Of a DNA stretch of 64,000 nucleotides, positions 1 to 9,468 are shown one piece after another. The DNA comes from Prochlorococcus sp. AG-436-J02. Its GTDB lineage: Bacteria; Cyanobacteriota; Cyanobacteriia; PCC-6307; Cyanobiaceae. Where the stretch lies: positions 1 through 64,000 of the forward strand of contig QCPI01000001.1 in the NCBI GenBank assembly GCA_003212625.1, in the 5' to 3' direction. Both the position numbers and the translations under genes were made by a program. The notes beneath the pieces were generated by a model that saw nothing but the letters and a program-made list of their open reading frames with translations, did not search any database and was not told the origin of the DNA. The number at the start of each line of letters is the position of its first letter. Positions within the stretch are counted from its first letter, which is position 1.

Positions 1-40
1 TATTGTCTTTGCTGAAGAGATTATTTTTCGAGGATGGTTA

Positions 41-472
41 TTGGAAGAAATGGTACTTTTGTTTGGCTTAAGAAGAGGGATTATTTTTCAATCTGCAATC
101 TTTAGTTTCGTCCATTATAGATCTGATATAGCTTTATTGGCTTTATTTCCTTTCTTTACTGGCCTATTTCTTTTTGGATTAGTTTTAACTTTAAGACGAA
201 CTTTTGATAAAGGATCTTTATGGGGTTGTATAGGTATGCATGGGGGATTTGTTGGTATTTGGTATCTGTTTGATTCAGGAATGATTATTTTCTCTATAGA
301 TACCCCTTATTATTTGTTAGGTCCAAGCAAAAATATGATCAATCCAATTGGTAGCGTTCTAGGAATAACAATCTTATTAATCACTATATTTTTTCAAAGA
401 AGGCTTTTTGCAAGAACTGGACGGTTTTTAGCTTCTACAGTTAATGATTCATTTAAAGATGAAACTCCATAA
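41..472 (+). CDS. CPBP-family intramembrane protease-like protein, probably 5'-truncated by the window edge
   Basis: Hydrophobic ORF; upstream bases encode AEEIIFRGWLLEEM-like EExxxR motif typical of CPBP/Abi proteases, continuing in frame from the window start. Confidence 0.65.
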   Translation: MEEMVLLFGLRRGIIFQSAIFSFVHYRSDIALLALFPFFTGLFLFGLVLTLRRTFDKGSLWGCIGMHGGFVGIWYLFDSGMIIFSIDTPYYLLGPSKNMINPIGSVLGITILLITIFFQRRLFARTGRFLASTVNDSFKDETP

Positions 473-2007
473 TTTCTTTCTAATAAGTCCATAACTGTTC
501 TACCAAAATTATTAGGATTTATATCAAATGCTTCTAAACAAATTCTTCCAAATTCTTTCCCCATTGGCTCAGGATTCCAAAGTAGTTTTCTAGCAGTCCA
601 AGGCATTAAACTCATAGGGTTATATCCAGGTTTTAATAGACCATTCTTAAGACCATATTCTTCTAATAATGTATGTGGCTGAAGTCCTATGAAAAATATT
701 GAAGGCTCAACAATATCAGCCCCAAAAATCTTTTCTAACTCTCTATGGTAAGCAACTGTTTGTCTTATTGTTTCTGGCCGTTCATCTATAACATTGAATG
801 AATAATTGACTGAAACATGGTCTTTGAAACCTGCTTTTGCTAGAAGCTCGCAATTTTTTAGAACGGTTTTTAAGTTGTAACCCATTCTCATTTTCCTGAC
901 TAGTTCTTGTGAACCAGAAGTGATTCCAATTTCGAAATAGCTCATACCTGTTTTAACCATTAACTCAGCTAACTCTTCATCTAAATTGTCAGCTCGTATA
1001 TATGCGGCCCACTTAATATCATGCAGTCCTTCATCATTGATAGCTTGAAGAATATCTTTGGCATTTTGAATATGTCCTCTGGAGGGAATGAATTGTGCAT
1101 CAGTAAACCAGAAGCCTCGAACCCCAAGATTATATAATTGTTTGATTTCTTTAATAACTTCACTTACAGGGTTGATTCGTACTTTTTTACCTTCAATTAC
1201 GGTATAGATGCAATAACAACAGTTATGAGGGCAACCTCTTTTGGTTTGTATTCCGATATAGAAGTCCCCACCATCTAAATACCATTTAAATTCAGGCCAT
1301 ATAGATTGAATGTAACTATAATTACATGCAGTTTTAATTAGATTATTTGGTTTTTCATGAATAAGTTTTTCTCTTGGTAACTCACCAACGATGAAACATC
1401 TTTCATCAATTATTGATTCATTTCTTATTAACTTTTCTATTAATAGTTCTCCTTCTCCTAAAGAGATAATAGTACCTTTAGGAAGTGATTTTTTTAGTTG
1501 ATCATAAAAAACACTAATGGCACCTCCTCCAACAATTGCATTGGCATTTGGCTTGAATTTCTTTGCATATTTTAAACCCTTTTTTATTAATCTTTGATTT
1601 CTCCAGATTTCTCCATAATGACTTTTCATTAGTTGAAAACCACCTAAGGCACCTCTTATTTTTTTTAGAGGATTGTTAGCATAAAAAACTTCAAATGAAT
1701 TTTGTAATGGATTTCCCCCTCTCCCATCTACAGGTGCATAAATTTGTATATCCCGCCATGAAAAAACTATAAGTGTAGGTTCAAACTCTTTAACATTATT
1801 TATTAATATTCTTTCAACATCTAATATTGGTAAGGATGCTAAATCTAAAATTAATTGTTGAATTTCTGGGAAACATTTATGAACATGATCAGCTAAATAA
1901 ATAGGCCCAATTGGGAAAATTGGATTACAAGGAAGCCTGACATACAGGATTTTGACCTCTGTTTTAGGTCCAAGAAGATTTGAGTCAGAGTTCAAACTTT
2001 CCTTCAT
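394..2007 (-). CDS. B12-binding-type radical SAM protein (Fe-S oxidoreductase)
   Basis: CPHNCCYC radical SAM cluster motif, preceded by a cobalamin-binding-like N-terminal domain (VGGG, LGEGE). Confidence 0.8.
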   Translation of the reverse strand: MKESLNSDSNLLGPKTEVKILYVRLPCNPIFPIGPIYLADHVHKCFPEIQQLILDLASLPILDVERILINNVKEFEPTLIVFSWRDIQIYAPVDGRGGNPLQNSFEVFYANNPLKKIRGALGGFQLMKSHYGEIWRNQRLIKKGLKYAKKFKPNANAIVGGGAISVFYDQLKKSLPKGTIISLGEGELLIEKLIRNESIIDERCFIVGELPREKLIHEKPNNLIKTACNYSYIQSIWPEFKWYLDGGDFYIGIQTKRGCPHNCCYCIYTVIEGKKVRINPVSEVIKEIKQLYNLGVRGFWFTDAQFIPSRGHIQNAKDILQAINDEGLHDIKWAAYIRADNLDEELAELMVKTGMSYFEIGITSGSQELVRKMRMGYNLKTVLKNCELLAKAGFKDHVSVNYSFNVIDERPETIRQTVAYHRELEKIFGADIVEPSIFFIGLQPHTLLEEYGLKNGLLKPGYNPMSLMPWTARKLLWNPEPMGKEFGRICLEAFDINPNNFGRTVMDLLERNYGVSSLNESLTVEAKNRPVLAKSLL

Positions 2008-2241
2008 CAGGACATCTATTCCTAATAAAATAATTCCTTAAGTTAAACACTAACAACTTGTTGACCTTTTTGAATGAAAAGCAGATTAATACTTAAAAGT
2101 AGGAAAATTAACCTGCATCTCAAATCTAGTAAAAGCTTAGTTGAAGAATTCATTTTCTTGTGTTTATGCAAACTATGAAATAATGATTTAATTCAAGTGC
2201 AAAAATAGACCAGACTAAGAGATTAGGTTTAACGCTGGATT

Positions 2242-2760
2242 ATGAATCTTCCAATTAACTTGTTCATATACATTCTCAGTGGAGCTGCTTTAGGAAGTTT
2301 GATGCTACTTAGTGGCATTCCTGCTGCCCCACTGCTTGGTTCGATTTTAGCCGCTGGCTGCTTAAGTATCAGTGGTCAATTTGAACCTGCGCAATGGCCT
2401 ATGGGGACTAAAACCTTGCTTGGCATTGGGGTAGGGACTGTTATTGGTACGGGTATTAATCGAGATACTCTTTCTGAACTACAAACTCTTTGGAAGCCAG
2501 CCATATTAATCACTGGTATCTTAATTCTTACGGGTCTTTTCGTTGGATTTCTTGTGGTCCGATTATTTGGAATTGATCCTTTGATAGCTTTATTGGGCTC
2601 TGCACCCGGAGGAACTCTTGGTATGAGCTTGGTCGGTGCCGAATTAGGAGTAGGAGCTGCAGTAGCAGCAATTCATGCAGTTAGATTAATAGCAGTTTTA
2701 TTAATCACGCCAGCTGTCGTGAAGTATTTAGCTCCACTTTTTGGAGTTAACGTTCATTAG
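2242..2760 (+). CDS. AbrB-family membrane protein (duplicated AbrB-type transporter domain)
   Basis: Multi-TM protein with LLGSAPGGTLGMSLVGAELG motif. Confidence 0.7.
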   Translation: MNLPINLFIYILSGAALGSLMLLSGIPAAPLLGSILAAGCLSISGQFEPAQWPMGTKTLLGIGVGTVIGTGINRDTLSELQTLWKPAILITGILILTGLFVGFLVVRLFGIDPLIALLGSAPGGTLGMSLVGAELGVGAAVAAIHAVRLIAVLLITPAVVKYLAPLFGVNVH

Positions 2761-2802
2761 AATTTAGTTAATAAAAAATCAAATATATAATGCTTGTTGG
2801 TT

Positions 2803-3027
2803 TTATAAAATTTTCCAAGCAGAATTTTCTGGTATTTCAGGACCTTTATATTTATCTATTGGCTCTTTAGTACTGATGCGCCAATCTGGAACACGACATT
2901 GGACGTAAGACGGACTCTGAATTAGAACACCTGGATTTTCATCTTTCTTGAAGGTAAATCCTCCTTTCCATGTGCCTCCTCCTTTTAGTGAACCTTTAAA
3001 CCAAACCCAGCAGTTTTCTCTTTCCAT
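2803..3027 (-). CDS. conserved small Trp/Gly-rich hypothetical protein
   Basis: ORF; CWVWFKGSLKGGGTWKGGFTF composition. Confidence 0.5.
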   Translation of the reverse strand: MERENCWVWFKGSLKGGGTWKGGFTFKKDENPGVLIQSPSYVQCRVPDWRISTKEPIDKYKGPEIPENSAWKIL

Positions 3028-3084
3028 TTTATAGAAGGTTCAGGTGTCTTGAATCATTTTGATTTTTCCAAATTTGAAATTTTT

Positions 3085-3261
3085 TTACCTTCTTCTACTT
3101 CTACGTCTCTGTTGTAATTTACGCTTATATTTTTCAACAGGAGTTTCATGATGGCGAAGGCGTTTTAATTCTCCAAAGATGCCCGCTTTGGAGACCTGAC
3201 GTTTAAAACGGCGAAGAGCTGATTCAATGCCTTCGTTCTCTCCAACAGTTACTTGAGTCAA
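3085..3261 (-). CDS. rpsU: 30S ribosomal protein S21
   Basis: Read manually (58 aa, TTG start): [58 protein letters not shown]; absent from the ORF track because of length. Confidence 0.93.
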   Translation of the reverse strand: MTQVTVGENEGIESALRRFKRQVSKAGIFGELKRLRHHETPVEKYKRKLQQRRRSRRR

Positions 3262-3456
3262 AAAGATAAAAAATTAGATAGTTTAATTTTACAGGACGAT
3301 AAAGCAAATTTATGTTTTAACCTTTTTGGAAGAAAAAGATCTAGAGTATTTTTTGAATTATCCAAATAGCTTTCTTCAAGTTTGGCTTATTAGCCAAATC
3401 ATTGAGGTTTTACCCTTTTCGGACCATTCATTTTCACTTCATAGGTCCGTTCACTA

Positions 3457-3705
3457 ATGACTATTTACATCGGGAATCTTTCATTTGATGCCGAGATAGA
3501 AGATATTGTAGGGGTTTTTAGCAGTTATGGAGAAGTAACTAATTGTAAGCTGCCATTAGAAAGGGAAACAGGTAGAAAAAGAGGTTTCGCTTTTGTTGAA
3601 ATGGGCGATGAAGCACAAGAGCAAAAAGCAATAGAAGATCTCCAAGATGTTGAATGGATGGGTAGAGCTATAAGGGTTACAAAAGCTAGACCTAAAAACA
3701 ATTAA
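3457..3705 (+). CDS. RRM-type RNA-binding protein
   Basis: RNP2 IYIGNL and RNP1 RGFAFVEM motifs, cyanobacterial Rbp-like length. Confidence 0.93.
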   Translation: MTIYIGNLSFDAEIEDIVGVFSSYGEVTNCKLPLERETGRKRGFAFVEMGDEAQEQKAIEDLQDVEWMGRAIRVTKARPKNN

Positions 3706-3870
3706 TTACATAAAGCAAATTTTTTGTTATTTCAGTGCTTAAAGCATTAAGGAATAGATTGGGATATTTCTTGAAATTTTAATTAATTTTAGATTTCAGT
3801 CTATTAGCTCTTGAAGCATTTTCTCAAATTAATGCTGTAATGATTAGAAGTTAAGAGCAATGTCTTTTTA

Positions 3871-4143
3871 ATGGTTTACTCAACAATCCCTTTCTCAACA
3901 ATCACATTTGGTGGATTTAACCCTTTGGCTGCTATCGCAGGTTTGGTGATCTTTTTTCAGATCTTTCAGATCTACTATTATGGACTCCCTGAGAATGAGC
4001 CATCAGTTGATCTTACTGAATCTGGTTCTTATGGATACCTTCAAAAACAATTTATTGGTGTTCAAGTCGTAACTGCTCTTATTGCTGCTTCAGTGATGCT
4101 TGCGGGCCCTGATAAAATATTCTTTCCTTTTAAATACCTTTAA
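3871..4143 (+). CDS. small membrane hypothetical protein
   Basis: ORF with two hydrophobic segments, followed by a terminator-like hairpin. Confidence 0.55.
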   Translation: MVYSTIPFSTITFGGFNPLAAIAGLVIFFQIFQIYYYGLPENEPSVDLTESGSYGYLQKQFIGVQVVTALIAASVMLAGPDKIFFPFKYL

Positions 4144-4177
4144 TTACTAAGTAGAAAAAATTGATTATAGATTTTAC

Positions 4178-4204
4178 AAAGGCAGTTAATTTAGCTGCCT
4201 TTTT
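4178..4204 (+). terminator. Rho-independent-type terminator downstream of the 3871..4143 gene
   Basis: AAAGGCAG-ttaatttag-CTGCCTTTTT stem-loop plus T tract. Confidence 0.75.
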
Positions 4205-4644
4205 CCTTAATTCAGTTAAATCACAGTAATAAAATGACTAATATTGAACAACCAGTGTTAAATATAAGCTCTTTTCTATAAACCTTATTTAGTCTTCGAA
4301 TCATGACAAGCTTCATATTGGACTTAAATCTATGAAATTCATGTATTAAATAGTTTATATTCTAGATTAATTATTGAATTTATTCAAAATCATAATGATG
4401 TTTCCCCAGAGATAGTTGATGAAATAAAATATGTTATGAAGATAGAGAAGAATTGAACCTATTTGTACCCAAATGGCCATTGCATTAAATATCAAATGAG
4501 GTGGTTTAAGGTAAGTAGAGATAGGTGTTTTAAATCTGAAATTGTTTCATGAAGAAAAACTAAATTTTAATTAATTTATATTTAGTTTTGATTTAGACCC
4601 TTACTAGCTATTTAAAACTTATTTGCTTTGAATAAGAAAATCGA

Positions 4645-4872
4645 TTAATTCATTAATGCTTGATCAGATAATTCTTTTTTGCGTTTAATCTTTTTTAACT
4701 CATGCATACCTTCAATTTGTTGATAAATGGACTGCAGTTGATCGCAAATATGCTCTGTATTCTCTACTTTGTATAATCTAAGAAGCATTTTTTCTATTTG
4801 CTCTTTGCATTCTATGAAAACATGACAATCAATTGTTCCTGGTTCGTATTGCATACTGAATTTTGAAAACAA
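4645..4872 (-). CDS. hypothetical protein
   Basis: 75-aa ORF, no recognised motif. Confidence 0.35.
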   Translation of the reverse strand: MFSKFSMQYEPGTIDCHVFIECKEQIEKMLLRLYKVENTEHICDQLQSIYQQIEGMHELKKIKRKKELSDQALMN

Positions 4873-5033
4873 TCTATTTTTTAAATCATTAATTAACTTA
4901 AATCTGTAGTTATTGATTCATTCTATTAATAAGATTTTATTATTTATTTTAGAACTAATACGAGGTAAACATATAATCTAAACTGATGTGGAAGTTGTTC
5001 CAAGAATAATAATTAAGTTTTTTCTTTCATTTG

Positions 5034-5174
5034 TTAGCCCATTTCAGCTTTCATGGCTTCATGGATCTTCCTGCTCATGTTTTCATGACCGCAATATTTT
5101 AAGTGCACGTCTTGAGAGGTGGTGACAGATTTGGATTGAGTGTATTTAAGACCTCTGTAAGTTAGTTCAGCCAT
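5034..5174 (-). CDS. DUF4278-like small protein
   Basis: Manual translation MAELTYRGLKYTQSKSVTTSQDVHLKYCGHENMSRKIHEAMKAEMG; LTYRGxxY signature. Confidence 0.65.
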   Translation of the reverse strand: MAELTYRGLKYTQSKSVTTSQDVHLKYCGHENMSRKIHEAMKAEMG

Positions 5175-5332
5175 TGAAATGAATTAAATTGTTCAAGTCC
5201 CCGTTCCATGGCTTGAATCTAACTGCGACTCATATTGAGCTGAACGTCGTTAGATGATACACATACATTCTCAATTTTTTGATGATTTTTCAAAAATTAT
5301 TATCAATCCATATCTGAACTATTTGCTTTTAT

Positions 5333-5965
5333 TTACGAACTAGCCAGTCTAGAAAAGTATGACTCTCGTGAACCTGCATTGATCCATCCAGTTGCAATTG
5401 TTTTTGAATGAGTGTGATTGACTCTACCCCTATGGATATGTGTCAGACCGGCTGGGAAAATAACTAGCTTTCCTCGTTCAGCTGTTTCATGGTATTCCTG
5501 CCAGTGAAATTCTGTACCTCCTGAATCGACATCATTGCAATAAAGAATCCAGGCTAAAACTCTATGAACTGGCTCGGTTGCTTCTTCGTTGATAGTCCAG
5601 TCACAGTGCCATTTCTTAAACCCCTCTCCTGGGGCATAACGTTGTAAGTTGAAAATCGGATTTACAAATAGCGATTTTTCTGGACAACATTCGCTAAAGA
5701 GTGGACGTTCTTCGAGGTATTTTTGAAGTCCAGCATTGACTCCTCTAATAATTACTTCAGATAAGGCAAATGCTTCTGGGTCAGTACTATCGATAGCTAC
5801 AAGGCTGATATCAGTAGAAACTTTGGCTGGTTCTGAACCATTATCTGATCCATTGCTGAATGCAATACCATTGCGATGTAAGTCTGTCCTGCGATCGAAA
5901 AAAGACATCACGCCATCGGCAACTGATTCAAAGCCCTTATTTTTATAATTAGCTATTAAGTTCAT
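5333..5965 (-). CDS. 2OG-Fe(II) oxygenase (PKHD/prolyl hydroxylase-like)
   Basis: HCD...H iron ligands (WHCDW, THIHRGR) in a jelly-roll-like context: GEGFKKWHCDW...GGTEFHWQ...GKLVIFPAGLTHIHRG. Confidence 0.85.
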   Translation of the reverse strand: MNLIANYKNKGFESVADGVMSFFDRRTDLHRNGIAFSNGSDNGSEPAKVSTDISLVAIDSTDPEAFALSEVIIRGVNAGLQKYLEERPLFSECCPEKSLFVNPIFNLQRYAPGEGFKKWHCDWTINEEATEPVHRVLAWILYCNDVDSGGTEFHWQEYHETAERGKLVIFPAGLTHIHRGRVNHTHSKTIATGWINAGSRESYFSRLASS

Positions 5966-6114
5966 AGTTATTTTTTCAAATGTTTCAGTTCATGCATAGT
6001 CCATTTTGCTTGTGAGTACAAGTTTCAATCATTATGAGAGACAAATTCTGCACATCCCGATGATAGGCAGTGATATCATTTTTTATAAATTTGTTTGCTT
6101 TAACAGTTGATAAA

Positions 6115-6270
6115 TTAAGCTGCAGCCTTGTCTTTGAGAGATCTTAAATATCTCTTTCTTTGACCGCTACCCTCGACTTCAAAATGCCAAGTAGGTTCTT
6201 TTCTTTCGGTTGTTTTTAAGTTAATTTCAGAATTGCCAGTACTGAACTTCTTCTTAATCTTTGTATTCAT
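6115..6270 (-). CDS. small basic hypothetical protein
   Basis: Manual translation MNTKIKKKFSTGNSEINLKTTERKEPTWHFEVEGSGQRKRYLRSLKDKAAA (51 aa). Confidence 0.5.
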   Translation of the reverse strand: MNTKIKKKFSTGNSEINLKTTERKEPTWHFEVEGSGQRKRYLRSLKDKAAA

Positions 6271-6336
6271 AATGCTATTAAAGCACATTATCTAATTCTT
6301 TCTGGTTCGGAAGTTCTTTCCCCTTTCATTCGAGAG

Positions 6337-6369
6337 CTAAAAAAAAGAGGCCCATGTAGACCCCTCTTT
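6337..6369 (-). terminator. Rho-independent-type terminator for the minus-strand small ORF upstream
   Basis: On the minus strand: AAAGAGG-loop-CCTCTTTTTTT. Confidence 0.75.
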
Positions 6370-6397
6370 GAAATTGAAAATAATTTTGAGCTTAACT

Positions 6398-6541
6398 TTA
6401 TGCTATCCCTCTGTTTTTATAAGGGTCATCTCTGAAAGGCTGTGCTTCAAATCTTGGAGGTGAATTATCTTTATAAGGGTGGAATAGAGCATTTCCCATT
6501 GAAATGAGTAATTCTTGAAGCCAAAGAATTGCTGTATTCAT
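6398..6541 (-). CDS. small hypothetical protein
   Basis: Manual translation MNTAILWLQELLISMGNALFHPYKDNSPPRFEAQPFRDDPYKNRGIA (47 aa), followed by a terminator on the same strand. Confidence 0.5.
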   Translation of the reverse strand: MNTAILWLQELLISMGNALFHPYKDNSPPRFEAQPFRDDPYKNRGIA

Positions 6542-6688
6542 TGTTTTCCTCGTAAGGGATAACCCATATATAAATTATTTGGAATACCTGCACATCAGTA
6601 AAAATTCCTCTTTTTGAAATTTAATTCTTGTACCGAATAGCACTAGAACACTTCTTAAGTTCCTATTTGTACAACAAAAGCTATGACT

Positions 6689-7762
6689 TTATGCAAATCC
6701 TTGAGGGGCTGATTTAGTCCGAACCTTAAACTCCCAAATAGTAATTCCTCCTATTGCATTGACTGCAGCTAGAGCACCATCATCAGGTCTCCACGCAATT
6801 TGACTTACGAGTTCTCCTGCGAAGGCCCCGCCAACTGGATCACCTTGACCATTTTTCTGAAGAAACCAAGCAAAAACAGAGCCATCTCTTGATCCAGAAG
6901 CTAAAAGCATCCCACTATTCGAGAAAGCAAGACTAGAAATTGAGTCCGTATGAAGAGTCAACTCTCCTGGTGCAGTACCTTCAGGACCATCGCCTTGAAA
7001 GCTCCAAACTGTTACTCGATCACTTCCACCAGTAGCAAGAACTGTCCCAGTAGAGTCAAAAGCAAGTTGACTTGGCTTGCCTGGATACCCAGTCATCTCA
7101 GCATCTTGCGCGGTTGACCGACGCCAAAAATGAACAGAATTATCCTGACTTCCGCAGGCCACAATATCTCCATCTGGGCTAAGCACCATCGACACGAGTG
7201 AACCTTGCCATTCCAGTTTTTGATTAACCTTGTCGCTAATGACGTCAAAGAAAGTTACTCGGCCATAACATGCAGTCGCTAATTCATTTGAATTAGACCA
7301 TGCAATTGCACTGGCAGTACTTGGATGTTGATCTGAACGCCATTGTTCTTGACCATTAGCACAAAAGACATAGACGTATCTGGAGAGAGTTACTGCTAAG
7401 AACTTCCCGTCTGGAGACCATTGAATATGTTCAGCCCATCCTTGCCCAAGATCTAAATCCTTAATCAACTCACCCTCTTTGCTATCCCATATCATGACAC
7501 GCCCATCCTGGCCTGCAGTAGCAAAAGATTTCCCATCAGGGTGAATAGACATCGCAAGCAACCCACCCTTATGGACCTCCTGTTTCTTCCAAATAACATC
7601 TCCAGACTTACCCTCAAATGAGTAAATTCCACCTGCAGAATCGCCAACCAAAAAAGCTTTACCTTGCAGGACCCATCCGCAGGTAATGGCATAGTCCTCA
7701 ACTTGAGCACTCCACCCCTTGTGCAGCATTCCCTTTGGAGTAAACGCTTCTATACCAGACAC
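6689..7762 (-). CDS. WD40-repeat protein
   Basis: Repeated LAxSxDGxxLAxGSxDGxVxxW units; overlaps the 3' end of the CobW-type gene by 13 nt. Confidence 0.9.
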   Translation of the reverse strand: MSGIEAFTPKGMLHKGWSAQVEDYAITCGWVLQGKAFLVGDSAGGIYSFEGKSGDVIWKKQEVHKGGLLAMSIHPDGKSFATAGQDGRVMIWDSKEGELIKDLDLGQGWAEHIQWSPDGKFLAVTLSRYVYVFCANGQEQWRSDQHPSTASAIAWSNSNELATACYGRVTFFDVISDKVNQKLEWQGSLVSMVLSPDGDIVACGSQDNSVHFWRRSTAQDAEMTGYPGKPSQLAFDSTGTVLATGGSDRVTVWSFQGDGPEGTAPGELTLHTDSISSLAFSNSGMLLASGSRDGSVFAWFLQKNGQGDPVGGAFAGELVSQIAWRPDDGALAAVNAIGGITIWEFKVRTKSAPQGFA

Positions 7763-9132
7763 TTGTCAAACTCCTTAGTCATTTCCTCTTCATCAAGATT
7801 TCGACCGATAAAAACTAATTGATTGCGGCGAGGTTCACTTCCCCATTCTTTATCTGGCTGTGCAGTGAAAAGCATATGTACTCCTTGAAAAACTATTCGC
7901 CTAGACTCTCCCGCATAACTAATGAATCCCTTTGTACGAAATATATCCACACCTTTTTCTGACAGGAGTCGACTTAACCATTTATTGAGTTTGTCTGGAT
8001 CTACATCGCCTACTCGCTCGATAGCAAATGAACCAACTTCGTCGTCGTGTTCATGCTCGGCCACCCAAGTCCGCTCAGCTATTGGAGGAATTATAGAGAT
8101 GTTCCGATCGTTATTTAACTCGTCATTAGAAGGAGTATTTACTTTCGTTAATTTCATATTAAATTCTTCGGCTGTATGTTGAGTGAATAGGCCTATATCC
8201 CTTGCCTTATCAATATCTATGAAAAATGACTTAGTCCCTTTGGATTGAAGTTGAAGGCTCACATGCCTGCCGACTGGAACTATATCCCCTGGATTCATCG
8301 GTTGTTCTTGTTCTGCGTAGAGTCTCACGCATGATTCAGCACCGTTGTTGAGAGCTGTCTCGTCTTTATCTTGGTCTAATAATAGGACGAGAGACATTGT
8401 GGGATCTGGACCTTCTTCGAGGGTAAGCTCATAGCGACCTTCTTTAAGTGAAAATACACCTGTCCACTCAAATGGGTATTCTGGTTCAAGAAAAGTTGGA
8501 CGACGCTGAAGTACTTGATCTAGATCAAAAGCACTTAGATTTAGCACAGTATTAATTGAGACGTCTGCTTGTTTACTGCGTATTACACGAGCCATACGAT
8601 TCATATCGCGAAGCCGTGACTCTAAGTTGTCGAGTGATTCATCTGAAACTAGATCAGTTTTATTTAGAACAAGGACGTCAGCAAAGGCAACTTGCTCCGC
8701 ACTCTCATCACTTCGACCAAGTTGTTGCTCTATATGGGCTGCATCAACAAGTGTGACTATGCCATCCAGTGAAAACTCCTCACGGATTTCATCGTCCATA
8801 AAGAATGTCTGAGCAACCGGACCAGGATCAGCAAGGCCAGTAGTTTCAACTAATACATAGTCGAACTTATCTCGTCTTTTCATGAGGTTACCCAATACAC
8901 GAATCAGGTCTCCACGAACAGTGCAGCAAATACAACCGTTGGACATTTCAAAGACTTCTTCGTCAGCATTAATGACCAACCCCTGATCAATACCGACTTC
9001 ACCATATTCATTTTCGATTACAGCAATTCGTTTACCATGCTCTTCACTCAAAATCCTGTTCAGAAGTGTTGTTTTCCCAGAGCCTAAGAAACCTGTAAGG
9101 ATTGTAACTGGGACTTTTTGTTCGGTATTCAT
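7750..9132 (-). CDS. CobW/COG0523-family GTPase (putative metallochaperone) with a ~110-aa inserted module
   Basis: GFLGSGKTT P-loop, GCICC motif, NKTD; His/Asp-containing stretch AEHEHDDE. Confidence 0.93.
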   Translation of the reverse strand: MNTEQKVPVTILTGFLGSGKTTLLNRILSEEHGKRIAVIENEYGEVGIDQGLVINADEEVFEMSNGCICCTVRGDLIRVLGNLMKRRDKFDYVLVETTGLADPGPVAQTFFMDDEIREEFSLDGIVTLVDAAHIEQQLGRSDESAEQVAFADVLVLNKTDLVSDESLDNLESRLRDMNRMARVIRSKQADVSINTVLNLSAFDLDQVLQRRPTFLEPEYPFEWTGVFSLKEGRYELTLEEGPDPTMSLVLLLDQDKDETALNNGAESCVRLYAEQEQPMNPGDIVPVGRHVSLQLQSKGTKSFFIDIDKARDIGLFTQHTAEEFNMKLTKVNTPSNDELNNDRNISIIPPIAERTWVAEHEHDDEVGSFAIERVGDVDPDKLNKWLSRLLSEKGVDIFRTKGFISYAGESRRIVFQGVHMLFTAQPDKEWGSEPRRNQLVFIGRNLDEEEMTKEFDKCLV

Positions 9133-9461
9133 TTTTGTTTTTTTAAGCTATGTGTACATTTCAAGTTTTCTAAACTCATATTTTTTACCCAATTGCTATC
9201 TATACCCAAGAGTTCAATAGCCTTTAATTCAAAATCATCTAGATCAAAGTAGTTGTAAGGTACTTTTAGCCTTAAGACTAATTGCTCATTTTCTTTTGAA
9301 ATGGAGTGATTTGAAAATTTAAATTCTTCAAGATTGTTTTCAAAATCATTTGATAAAGTTAATTTTAAGATTTTTTGCAAGTTCCATGGTGCTTGATCCA
9401 TGAAACTTGCTTGCTCTTCCCAGTATTCTTTATAAGCCTGTGTTCCTTTGGACTGTGACAT
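9129..9461 (-). CDS. hypothetical protein, first gene of the CobW-WD40 operon
   Basis: 110-aa ORF; 4-nt ATGA overlap with the CobW gene. Confidence 0.6.
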   Translation of the reverse strand: MSQSKGTQAYKEYWEEQASFMDQAPWNLQKILKLTLSNDFENNLEEFKFSNHSISKENEQLVLRLKVPYNYFDLDDFELKAIELLGIDSNWVKNMSLENLKCTHSLKKQK

Positions 9462-9468
9462 GGGTTTT

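Noticed and set aside
7922-8812. Three plus-strand ORFs opposite the CobW gene
   Set aside because: Antisense to a well-supported conserved CDS and no recognisable motif
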